64,000 nucleotides of DNA. It comes from Gyrodactylus bullatarudis. Its lineage: Eukaryota > Platyhelminthes > Monogenea > Gyrodactylidea > Gyrodactylidae. The translations under genes and the position numbers were made by a program. The stretch lies in assembly GCA_012064415.1 (NCBI GenBank), contig SSNU01000205.1:43786-107785 (forward strand). The letters run 5' to 3'. Below, one piece after another: positions 1-10,481 of this stretch (position 1 is its first letter; each line of letters starts with the position of its first letter). A model generated the notes under the pieces. That model saw only the letters and a list, made by a program, of their open reading frames with translations. It did no database searches and was not told where the DNA came from.

Positions 1-464
1 TTGTAAATTTGTATTTATGAAAATATGAATGAACTCTTTGTACGAGTAAAAGTAATTTCTGATAGAAACGAATATTCTCTATCGAATGGGTCATCTTTCC
101 ATTTTCAATAACTTTTAATAAGTGATTTGGAGACAATTTCTAGTGAATACTTTTATTTTTTCTACCACTATATATTACAATTATCTTATTATTTTTAAAA
201 GTGAATTGACCACTCATAAAGTCATGCATACAGACGAACCATTACTTTGAACATACAGTAGAAATTCTTTAGTTTTTTATCAATTAAAAGTTTTTCTACA
301 ACAATTTACAATTCATTAGCAATTTTCAGTATAAGTCCTGGCGAAATATATATTTCACTATAATAAATTTCTCTAAAAACATTCAAAATAGTTCATTGAA
401 AAATGTTGAATGAATTTTCTTTTGATTAAAAGGTCACGATGATTGTGTAATAAATTACTTACAG

Positions 465-1474
465 TCGGGCTCTGGTCTGAAGAGAACCAACGAAAATGAA
501 GCTATCCATTCGCCAAAGAGGACTGCTCTGTTGAACACTCCAAGTGTATATTTTAGAAATTCATGCGACTATTGACAAGATTGTTTTCATATTAGCTCAA
601 AAAGAGTAAATTTAATCTATCAGACATAGACGAACTCAATCAGTTGAAATGTAGTTGAGAGAAACGAACAATTCTCTAGCCCTTATACCTCACATCATAG
701 TCAAGTGGCATTCCTATATAGGAAATATGCAGAAAAGAAAGACAATCACAAGAAATATTCAGACCAAGTGTAGTGTAGAAACGAGAATGTGAGATTCTTT
801 GGAAAAGAAAATTCGAGCTTTCTTGTGTGCCCTTGAGGAAGTTTATCCTTCTCTAAAAATGTTAAGGAGAATTTTTCTTGTATCCTTTATATTTTTGATA
901 GGAAATTTTCCCTGTGTAAGAAATATTTGATATTTAATAATGTAATTAGAAATACCAGAAATACAAATTGGATTGTAGGTGAACTTTCTTGAGTGAGCAA
1001 TACAAAAAAGTAAAGAATAGTATTTTTGTATTTTAAAATATACATATATTGAAGGAGTGGACAAGCCCGGAAAGATGAATGAAGTTTGTAAGATAAGTAC
1101 AAAACTCTTGAGAAAACTAGCTAGTTACCTATGATCCAGGTCAGGTCATTTGTATATGTTTTTCCTCCCGGCAGCCTATTTTAATTGATAACTTTACATA
1201 AGATGACTCATAAGGTTACAGCTATCTATGCCTTTTAACATCAAAAAAAATATTAATATCAAGTCATTGAGGTATTGGTTTTGATGATTATAAAAATTAA
1301 TCTAGCTAGATTTAATCGCAAACAATAAATCTTCATGCTTGGCCTTTTTTCGAAATTGAAGTAATTTCATTAGTGTGCAGAGATGATCTTTAGTACATTA
1401 AATATGAGGAGACGGCGAAGAGAGTGTCCAGCGGGGAAAGGTCAAGAGCTAAAGCAGTGGCCAGTCAGACTTAA
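465..1474 (+). CDS. possible 3'-terminal exons of a gene entering from the left
   Basis: Two short GC-richer stretches look like exons. The first (465-545) follows an acceptor (TTACTTACAG), reads 27 codons including a basic SPKRT motif, and can splice at a GTATAT donor. The second (1394-1474) follows ATGATCTTTAG and reads 26 codons rich in Lys, Arg, Ala and Ser before TAA. Both are in phase 0, so they can be joined. No start codon or upstream exon lies in the window, so the gene would begin to the left. The family is not recognised; the basic, Ser-rich composition suggests a disordered tail. Either exon may be a chance open stretch. Confidence 0.3.
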
Positions 1475-3226
1475 ATTTAATATCATTATATTCAGCATAA
1501 GCTTTGAGTAAACTTGGAAATTTTGAAGCTTCTATTCGAGAATATATGGCTCAAATTTGGTTTTTAAATCAGTCTCAGATTTTGAATGATTTAATGATGA
1601 ATAATTATAATCAAAAAAGTCTGTAATAGCATTCATATGTTAACCGGGTAGAGTTTGAAGAGACCCGCGTATATATATACGCTTGTTGTTCTCTAACCTT
1701 TCATATGAGTTTAGAGACTCTAACAATAATATTCTTGATGAGGTTCGGCAATATATATCGTACATTTTTCATTTTCCCAATTCCATATGCCTCCCCATGA
1801 TATATTACTTAAAAGTTGAATTACGAATTTACAGAGGCTAAACACTATAACACATTTGAAAAAACCATGATTGGAGCATTGCTTTTATTCAAAAAAATAT
1901 AAAATTGTATGATTCATGTGGTTTACATTAATGTACAATATACTGTAATAGAGTTCCTATTTTAGATCATAGATTCTCATTTTCGTATCAACTAGCTTTA
2001 AGAATATGAACGTTACAATCTTGAGAGAACCACCATATTTCTCAAATCTTGGACACTGTAAAATAATTAACGTTCAACAAGTGGTTTAGACCAAGAGGTC
2101 GATTATTTTCTTTCAGACAATATTGGTGAGCGTTCATAAAATTATGATTCCAGACAATAAATTTTGATCACTTAATTACACTGAAATACTGTTTACTTTT
2201 CATTAAACATTTTGTTAGAAACAATGCTCTCTATTCATGCGAATATCAAAGAATACACAATAAACTTCTTGTGTCAAATTAATGTTTAAGGAAATTCCCT
2301 ATTTAAGGTGAAAATTCAAGTCTGGGAACAGATGCTTTGTTTTTCAATTTGAGCAGTACAATTCCATAGACGGTTACTTTAATTTTAGGATAAAAATTGG
2401 GATTTAGGAAATTTGAGTACGCGATAAAAGCAGTGTGACAGATTCATTTTCAACGTGAAGCGGTGTCTCACATAAGATTCTACTCAAGAAGCTTATTTGG
2501 TTCGAAATTTTATTTCTCTCAGATGTCGTTGAAAACTTTACATAAATTTTTGCCCAAATTAGTTTCTCCTTAAGAGAAGCAGGAAGTTGTATGGCTTTAA
2601 AAATGATAATAAAAGGTTCTAAAGTTGCATAGTACCCTGGGTTCCGAAGTTATAACCTACTTAAATTAACTATTTTTAAACTACTATTTTAACTTTTGAA
2701 TAACTATTTTTAGTAACTTAAATTCCCATGCCGTGTTTAGTTATAATCCCTAATTCTGATTGGTCCTTGAAATCTCGATCATTCAGATGCTAAATTTATC
2801 GATACGATCAAAAATTGAGCGTGGTGAATCATTTTTCGATTACCTTAACACATTTAAAAAAGCAATAACCTTATGAATTCACTATAATATGCGATCTCAT
2901 GTTTCACCTCGTAGAAATTTCAAAACCGATAGATTTAACATGATGAAGATTTTTAATTTCAATAAAATGATTAATTTTCAAATCCCACACTGTAGATTGA
3001 ATGTATGTGAGAATTATTTGAGGTTTCAGCCCATTCATCTTAAATCTTTGCTTTTATCGAGTGACCAGGTTCTAGACTATTTATATTCTTTTGAATAGCT
3101 CAATCAGAAATTTGTTTCAACAATAACATAAACTCGAAATGATTCGTAATGATCTCAAATGGATGAAAGAATGAACGTCATGGGATAGAACATTTACTAT
3201 TGAGTAATAATTTGAAATGATACAGC
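1475..3226. other. non-coding, no feature recognised
   Basis: AT-rich sequence with only short open frames on both strands. The 69-codon frame at 2889-3098 has no recognisable domain. The segment nearest 3226 is probably the 3' UTR of the minus-strand semaphorin gene. Confidence 0.5.
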
Positions 3227-5361
3227 CTAAATTCTCATTTCTTCAATACGATATGAGGATGATATCGAGTCTGTTGAGTAATTGACTTGCTTCATTAACA
3301 TTTCGAAATTGATTTCACAATTTTTTTTTACAAATCCGCCATTGCTCCCTTCGCCGATCATCAAAAGCTTTGAGGTTTCCAATGGTTCACTTTGATGATT
3401 ACCCTGAAGATTATTGTGCAATATAATATTACTGTTGGTCAAACGTAGTTTTTCATATTTTTGAGTTTCCCCGCCTCCATTCACACGAGATCTGTCCAAA
3501 ATGGCTGTATTGCCATTGTTGTTGAGGTACTTGCCGTGGGTGGCATTGGAAATTCCCTTGGCTAGTTTATTCCTATGTGATATAATACACAGAGTACATG
3601 ATATTGAGCATACACTCAAGATGACACTGAGGAAAATTAGGAATATGAGCAAGTGTAGGTTGAAGAGGCCAGTTGTTGTGGTTGTACCTATTGTGTTTTT
3701 TATAATGTACGATTAAAACATTTACAAATATTGTTTAATTATAATTGTATTGAACAGAGGAAAATAAAAATGGATATCCAACCAATTCTTAATCTATTGC
3801 AGTTAGTTAGAAAGAAATGAGAATTTTCCAGCAAATTCAAAGGGATTTGAAGTAAATTCTTTTGAAAATATTCAAGTTTTTAAAATCGGAAAAAGAATTA
3901 GATTTTTCCAGACTCTTCTTTTTTCAATAAGGCGATATAACTCTGCTAAAGCAATAGCTATTGTTTTTATCAATGAATGTGAATTACATTGGATTCTATT
4001 TTAAAAATAAATTTCAAAATTGATTTGACGCAAATTGGATTTTATCAGATAAAAATTCTCCTTCTTCTCATCCATTTTTTAAGCGGTTCAAATATTGAAC
4101 TCCAAAGTTCCCCATAGAAATGACTCTGAGTCACCTTAAGCAACAAAACCATTGAGTTACAGAAAAATAATATAAAATGCAACTAGAATATTAGGAAAAT
4201 TAATCCCAGATCAGAGGGTTTGACATAAGTATTTGTAAGTTTAACTTCAAAAGTGAGACACCAATTTTAATTAGTGAAGCAATAATCAAAGAATAAAAAG
4301 TTTTGATTTTCTTTCTTTCCAGTCGGCAGATCAGATATATTTAGAGTAAAAAGTATTCAAATTCATTGAAGAAAATGACAAATTCTGTTTACTACTTGAA
4401 GAACTTGTATAGAAGTAAACTTAAAATTGTACACCTAGTTCATATGAACTTCATTTTATTTAAAATTCTCAATTTTTTCATCGAGCAATAAAATTTGATC
4501 AAGATTTTTTGGAATCTAGATCACGACGCCTTCTGACATATTTCAAATCTCGAAGTAGCGCCAAATTCCTGTTGATTTCAAAGTGAGAGAGGGACCAAGA
4601 GTTGATTTTTATGATCATATTCAGACAAGAAATCCGATAATCACCATAAAACTTTGGATAAATTTTTCAGGGATCAAAGTTTCATCGATTTTCAAATAGG
4701 GAAAATGATATTTGATTGAATTTTCACACGATTATGGGTTGATTGTAGATTTTTTCGACTAATCGTTATCCCAAATATCAACTTTTAATCACTTTCTCAC
4801 TTTGAAATCAACAAAAATTTTCAACTTACAGTTGAAAAAAGGGACTATTTGGGGCTACTTGAAATTTGAAAGTGAAAGTGGTCCTCGTGATCAAGATTCG
4901 TGAAAAATTGAGAATTTTGTAAAATGATGGAAAATTTTTCAAAGATCCCAATAATTCGTGGATGAACTCACTTCTTTCAAGAACTCCTCGTTCATCCCCC
5001 AAGGAAGGCTCATAATCATTATTTTTCAATCTAGATTTGAATTAGACCAAAGTTAGTTTTCATTCAATTTTGCATTGTAAAATGTGAGAAAAGTATACCT
5101 TTTTAGAATATCTTGAATATTGTCCAGTCTTGTCAGGTAGTAGATTGAACTTTGGCTAATGGCATAAAGTTTCAAATCTATAAATATATTTACTCGTTAC
5201 ATTCAATGTTTCATTACAAGAAAGAATTAAAAACAAACCCTCTTTCGAATAGCCTAAGAGAATTTTCTCCTTCTCTGCGTCGTCTATCTTCCATGACTTG
5301 ATGATTTGATCCGTCTCATGGGACTCTGAATGGCAACCTCTTAGTTGAATCTGATTATGTT
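3227..5361 (-). CDS. transmembrane and cytoplasmic exons, probable 3' end of the semaphorin gene
   Basis: The last exon (3687 down to 3227, stop TAG) follows the acceptor ACACAATAG. It encodes a Thr-rich juxtamembrane stretch, one strongly hydrophobic segment of about 20 residues containing LLIFLIFLSVILSV, and a cytoplasmic tail of about 120 residues rich in Asn, Ser and Glu. A candidate preceding exon (5361-5239) has a good acceptor (TTTCACCAATTTAG), is open throughout, and enters and leaves in phase 1, matching the last exon. This is how a single-pass class 1/6-type semaphorin ends, and the same-strand Sema-domain exons at 8.4-10.2 kb have no other visible 3' end. A plexin is less likely because there is no room for the large intracellular GAP domain. 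The PSI domain between the two parts was not found, so linking them is inference. Confidence 0.5.
4430..4935. mobile_element. foldback MITE, family A, diverged copy
   Basis: An imperfect inverted repeat: the arm at about 4440-4620 is complementary to about 4740-4930. It shares with the element at 7.2-7.9 kb the segments TGGAATCTAGATCACGACGCC and GAAGTAGCGCCAAATTCC. Its left end (GTACACCTAGTTCATATGAA) matches the inverted end of the other copy (AACTAGGTGTAC near 7926). No transposase frame is present, so it is non-autonomous. It lies in a presumed semaphorin intron. Confidence 0.7.
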
Positions 5362-5837
5362 CTAAATTGGTGAAAGAATTGTGATTCATTACTTTCGGCA
5401 AGAGGCTACTCTACTCAACGATCTTGTGATTTATTCTGTCTAAAGATTTCAACACTGATACTGATTTATCTGATTGAGTTTTTTGTCTCAATATTTAATA
5501 CTCAATACTCACACGTCATTTAAGAAATTCTCTAGGAAATTAATATTCCCATGGATAAATTCATATTCATCAAATCAAAAATCCATTTTACAGCCGTTCT
5601 CAATTGCAATGTTTTTCAATACAGATATTTTTCATTTTGTAGTCTATAGAAATTGAACTAATCAAGGTTGATAATGATAATAAGACAGATATAAATATTA
5701 GAAATTGTTGGTTAGAATTGACTGATTAAAGTTGTGAAGAAATCTGATTGGTGTAATTTTTTGATTGAACACACAAGGTTGAAGGGTTGAAAACGCCAGA
5801 AGAAGAATACGACATGTATTCGAAATATTGTGTCAGT

Positions 5838-6075
5838 CCAAACTATTTTTATCAGGGTAATCTAAATGTTTTTTGTTCTAATCTCAATTTTCTTTCAAGT
5901 GATGAATTATATTATCAGAATTATTACTGTAATTTTTATAATCCTTATTATTTTTCAAGAAATACTGCACCCTTGTATTCCATTTCTTCTTTTTATACAG
6001 ATAGACCAATACAAGCTAGAAGACAACATAGTCAGGTAGCAAGCGAACAACGTTATAGTCAATCTATGCCAATCA
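5838..6075 (+). repeat. dispersed repeat with a conserved open frame, copy 1
   Basis: About 240 bp that recur inverted at 51650-51887, with a decayed fragment at about 52618-52665. All three share GACCAATACAAGC-AGAAGACAACATAG-type sequence, and the first two also share the segment around AAGTGATGAATTATAT. Copy 1 lies in an open frame (5787-6083) whose protein contains TDRPIQARRQHSQ, and copy 2 keeps the same frame. That could be a residual element-encoded protein or simply recent common origin. No known domain is visible. Confidence 0.65.
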
Positions 6076-6234
6076 AAAACTAAAAATAGTAAGGGGTTTC
6101 AAAGCCAACCCAAAGGAGTACATTTCAATTTTCGAAATATGAATTAATAAACAATTTTTTTCTCAAGAGTTAAGTGATTCGGTATGACTATTCACTATTA
6201 TTACAAAAACCTCAATATTTACCTAATTTATTTA

Positions 6235-6420
6235 TCGAATTCCATGATGAAACGAGTCCATAAGTTGTTAAAGAGAAAAAAAATCAATCTAGCCAAAATT
6301 AGGCCACTTTTTGAATTTCGAAAATGCACCGAATTTCCACGTTTTCAACTTTTGACCTCAATATTAGAATTCGATAAAAAATTGGCCAGATTGAATTTTT
6401 TCTTCATTTTAACCACTTGT
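6235..6420. mobile_element. foldback repeat, family B, copy 1
   Basis: The left arm (about 6238-6318) contains ATCAATCTAGCCAAAATTAGG. The right arm (about 6380-6410) contains its approximate complement (AAATTGGCCAGATTGAATTT). Related sequence occurs at 47405-47500, around 48520-48620 and at 52674-52994, where the same GAGTC-CATAAGTTGTT and GGCCAAAATTAGG words recur. No coding capacity. Confidence 0.55.
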
Positions 6421-7204
6421 GAATCATTGATTTCGATCATTTTCTTGTGTTCCTAATTATCCGGAGATAAATATTGAGTTTTTTTGTAAAATTAGTGAAT
6501 TCTCAATTTCATATGAACTCGCTTTATTGGAATATCAAACTAAAAATAAGGAACACTACATCATGCGTTAATATGAATAGATATCAACACAAGGGTTTTG
6601 AGATTTCTATGATTCCGTGGTTAGTAAAATAGCGAATGAATTTCAACTTTGAACCCTTTCTTTTTAATTTGAATAAATATCTTTTGAGAAAATTATTTTT
6701 AAAGTATCTAAAAGAATATGGATATGGGTTCATTCTATAGATTACCATCAATGCTTTCCAGAAAGAAATCGGAAACAAAGAGATCTACTATTCATTACGC
6801 TATGTTACCACTAATTTCCCAGATAACTCTTGATTAAGTAGAAGAAGACGTTAGAGCATCTTAGATTATTTTAAATCTAATTATTCACGTATATATGCAG
6901 TGAGGGGGTAGTATGAAACAAGTTGCATCATCCACCACTAGGAGAGAACGGGAAGAAAGTGTAGAATCTTTAGCTCTTTCCACTCGAAACAAAGTATTTG
7001 ACGATGATGATAAATTCTCTGAATGACTTCTTGACCTTAGAGAATTTACAAGGAAATGGAAATAATTACAACTAATCTTATTGTAACTTTTTACTCAAAA
7101 ATCATGATTTATAAGACTCAATTTGACCCAGCTAGAAGTGTCTTGGTCTACATTCAGCTGTATAATGAATGCGTCTTGGAAACTCATCTATTTCCTACTG
7201 TATA

Positions 7205-7935
7205 ATATAAAGCTAATTAATATGAAGATGGGAATTTATGGATTTTACAAAATTCTCAATTTTTTTATCAAGAAATCGAATTTGATAAAGATTTTTTGGA
7301 ATCTAGATCACGACGCCTTCTTTCACGATATGGAGAAAAAAATTTAGAAAAAATCAAATTTTAAGGAAAATACGGCAAATTGAAATCTTGAAGTAGCGCC
7401 AAATTCCCATTATTTTGGACTTTGAGTTGAAAATTTTTGTTGATTTCAATGTGAAAGTGTGGTCAAACGTTGATTCTTAGGATCACAATAAGACAAAAAA
7501 ACCGATGATCACCATAAAAGTTTTGATAAATTTGTCATTTTTCTGGGATCTTGAAATATCATCGACTTTCAAGTAGGGAAAATGATGAAAAAATCAAAAT
7601 TTTTTTTGACACGATTATGGGGTGATTCTCAAAACCAGATTCAGCATATCTAATTTCTTTGACAAAAAGAATCAACGTTTGACCACACTTTCACATTGAA
7701 ATCAAAAAAAATTTTCAACTCAAAGTCCAAAATAATGGGAATTTGGCGCTACTTCAAGATTTCAATTTGCCGTATTTTCCTTAAAATTTGATTTTTTCTA
7801 AATTTTTTTTCTCCATATCGTGAAAGAAGGCGTCGTGATCTAGATTCCAAAAAATTTTTATCAAATTCGATTTCTTGATGAAAAAATTGAGAATTTTGTA
7901 AAAACCATAAATTCCCATCTTCCTATTAACTAGGT
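7205..7935. mobile_element. foldback MITE, family A, well-preserved copy
   Basis: A long near-perfect inverted repeat. The arm from about 7213 to 7500 is the reverse complement of about 7670 to 7925, separated by roughly 170 bp. Both arms carry ATCTAGATCACGACGCCTTC and GTAGCGCCAAATTCCCATTA in opposite orientation. It encodes no transposase; open frames within it are by-products of the palindrome. A diverged relative lies at 4430-4935. The RNA would form a hairpin of more than 250 bp inside a presumed semaphorin intron. Confidence 0.85.
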
Positions 7936-8400
7936 GTACTTTGCATATTATTGTATATTATTTTTATTCATAAATGGTTCCTAAGACGAGAAGCTTAGTT
8001 TTGTTAAATTAATAAAACGCGATGCAAATTTCTCGATTAGGACACTCAAAAAACTCATCAAATCTCATGTCATATACTACCGAACTTAGACTATGCCTGA
8101 GGTTTAATTAGAAATATCTCATTCAAGAAATGCAATAAAAAAAACCAACCTCAACATCAAAACCTATGTCCTCACTGGCTTGGGAATTAGCACAATATGT
8201 GCATTCCTTTTCCTTCAAATTCCTTCAGATTCAGATTTAAATTCGGACTACTTTCTAAAACTATTATCTTGCCAATCAAAAGATTAATTACTTTTTTACA
8301 CTATTTTTCAATAATTTTGCATCATACATTTAAAAAGTTTCTATCGAAAAATTTTATATAGATTTGTATTATTAAAAAAGTGAAATAGGCAAGAACTCAC

Positions 8401-10248
8401 CCATGGTGATTGCGTAGAGGAAGGAGTCTAAACTCAGATGTACAACTATGAAGTCATCGATAGAGTGGCGAGAATGAAATTTACTGAAAAGTGATGGGAA
8501 TGTATCATGAAAACCTCTCGGTTTCACAGAGCCAAGAATGTTCTGGAGCCTGAGAGAATTTCTATGATTTATTGGCCGATGTTTTGAACACTGTAACGTA
8601 AATGTTTAGCAGAATTATTAATTGTCTGATAAACAATGCATGAGCTCATAGATTAATTTCAAAATTTTTATCTTTATGCTGTATCGAATAAACCCTGATT
8701 AATTCATATTTATATTGCTTCATAGTTTATTTTAAATATGCGATAACTTGAACGTAATCTCCTTAATTAATTACTTTAACCTTTTTGGTATCAATGGAGA
8801 TATCCATTTTTCAATTTTTTCGAAGCTTGGTAACTTTATTTGTAGCTCAACAGATTTCAGAACGTACCGTCGGTTGCAAAACTTATTGGTCAATCCAGTC
8901 CCAAAAAACTAGGCCGTAATATATCGTGATATTCATAGGAATATTTCAAAATTTTACAAAAAATTCATTGGTGCATTTAGTTTTCCGTTTAACTCGTGTT
9001 TTCAAGGGTAAAATTTAGAAGTATGAAAAATTGAGTTTTTAAAGCTTTATTATGAGGATCAGAGAGGTGTTAGAGAGATTTTATTCCTTTCATAAGAACG
9101 TTAAAGTTTCTACAAACAATGATGAAAGACGAAAAAAATTCCATGACACTTCAAGGGTAAAAAGAAACTCACTTTTGTAATATTCATTAGATTGGGATTC
9201 TTATCTCTCGGAACAATGATCCATTGTTGATCTTGCTTGTTTTGCATGTAAAAATTACCACTATCCAAGATGTCATCAATTTCATTCAAAACGAATCTAC
9301 AAACTCCATATAAATTGGTCTTTGTAATATCAAAATCTTTAAAATTATCCGGGAAGGTGGAAAACAACCCAATTATTTGATTGTCTAACTTGACTGCTTT
9401 CTTCAGATATGGGAAATTTATTTTGTTATTCTTGCAGTGCAAATTGGTCTTGAAAAAGGTCGTAAATACCAAACTTTTCGGCTCTCTCATCAAATATCCC
9501 AAGTCATCTTCACAAATTCGAGCTATGCTAATTCGTATAGTTGGCATGTTGCATGGCAAACTTCCTTCTTCAATTATTTTCTCATGTATGAAACGTTGAT
9601 TTAATAGATTTTCCGTAAAAATTGCATAAATATTATTGCTGTTACGCATTATTAAATGAAACTTGAAGTTATCCTCAGTTGGAATAGGTTGGGATCTGAG
9701 AAAACTGAACGTTAATAATGGATTAAGGGCTTTTAAATTATCAAATTTGTTCTTTATATGAAAATTAATCAGGAATGGTTCAAGGTCAGCATTATAGCCT
9801 GCCAGGATTACGGTATTTTCTGAAAAATATTAATCTTTAAATTTCTCACCAGTTATGAAGGAGTTGTATATTTTGCTATCATTCGTGTTATATAAAAGGC
9901 TCAACTCAATATTTCTATTGTTTTCTTGAAAAAATATCTTCTTCTCCTTCTGAAATAGTGTATTGATCATTCCAGAATCGCTAACTCTGAAGTTTAAGAT
10001 GTTGTGATTTGATTGGAAAATAGGTTTTTCCAAATTATTCATCGGAACGATCATGAGCTTTCCAGTTTCTCTAGAAAATTTAAAATTATTGCTTACCTTT
10101 GTTTCAGTAATATATGAGAAGTGCCAACTCGAATAATTCTATGAACTTTTTGTATGATTTCGTAAGGAGATAAAAGGCCAAAAATATTTTCGATAAAGAT
10201 ACAGAATAAAATAAAATCAAGAAACCTCATCACAGACATATTACTCAT
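8401..10248 (-). CDS. semaphorin, signal peptide and Sema-domain exons
   Basis: Four exons join in phase: 10248-10097, 10070-9850, 9819-9173 and 8590-8401 (about 403 residues). The start MSNMSVMRF leads into a hydrophobic signal peptide ending near residue 24. The Sema propeller is recognised from ISIARICEDDLG (family pattern RIARVCKxDxGG), FTTFFKTNLHC (family TSFLKARLxC) and NLYGVCRFVLNEIDDIL. Introns 1 and 2 are only 26 and 30 bp; intron 3 (8591-9172) holds a piggyBac-like MITE. The last exon ends in phase 1 at a GTGAGT donor. The rest of the Sema and PSI domains were not resolved; a transmembrane exon on the same strand lies at 3227-3687. Semaphorins are cell-surface or secreted ligands of plexins in axon guidance and tissue patterning. 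A plexin N-terminus is the alternative. Confidence 0.75.
8776..9013. mobile_element. piggyBac-like MITE, diverged copy
   Basis: It starts at TTAA followed by CCTTTTTGGTATCAATGGAGATATCCATTTTTC, aligning with the left end of the element at 17262. The shared stretch runs through CAATTTTTTCGAAGCTTGGTAACT, and the element appears to end near AAGGGTAAAA. It is older than the 17 kb copy, since its 3' TTAA is damaged. It lies inside the semaphorin intron between exons 3 and 4. Confidence 0.5.
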
Positions 10249-10481
10249 AATACAATGAAAGGTATTTCATTACGAATTTTCATGTCCGTATTGAATATTT
10301 AATATCATTATGTAAATTAAATTTAAATGAATTTTCAAGTTCGATATAAACAATTTTTAAAAAGCTTGACAAATTTTTGTTTGGTTAAACATGTCTGAAT
10401 GCGATAATTTAATATTGACCATCTTTTAAATTTTGAACAATGTTCACAAACTAAGCACTCTTATGGTGGTCTCTTACAATT
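10249..10481. promoter_or_regulatory. short divergent intergenic region
   Basis: Only 233 bp separate the semaphorin start codon (10248, minus) from the first ATG of the next gene (10482, plus), so promoters and 5' UTRs of both must lie here or within the first exons. No clear TATA box was identified. Confidence 0.45.

Noticed and set aside
843..1102. Overlapping minus-strand open frames
   Set aside because: Low-complexity AT-rich frames with no domain, splice context or homology.
8130..8275. Possible semaphorin exon with a CTYC motif on the minus strand
   Set aside because: Two frames each look partly coding (GKIIVLESS and KECTYCANS), but no pair of splice sites joins either one in phase with the exon at 8401-8590, so it was left out.
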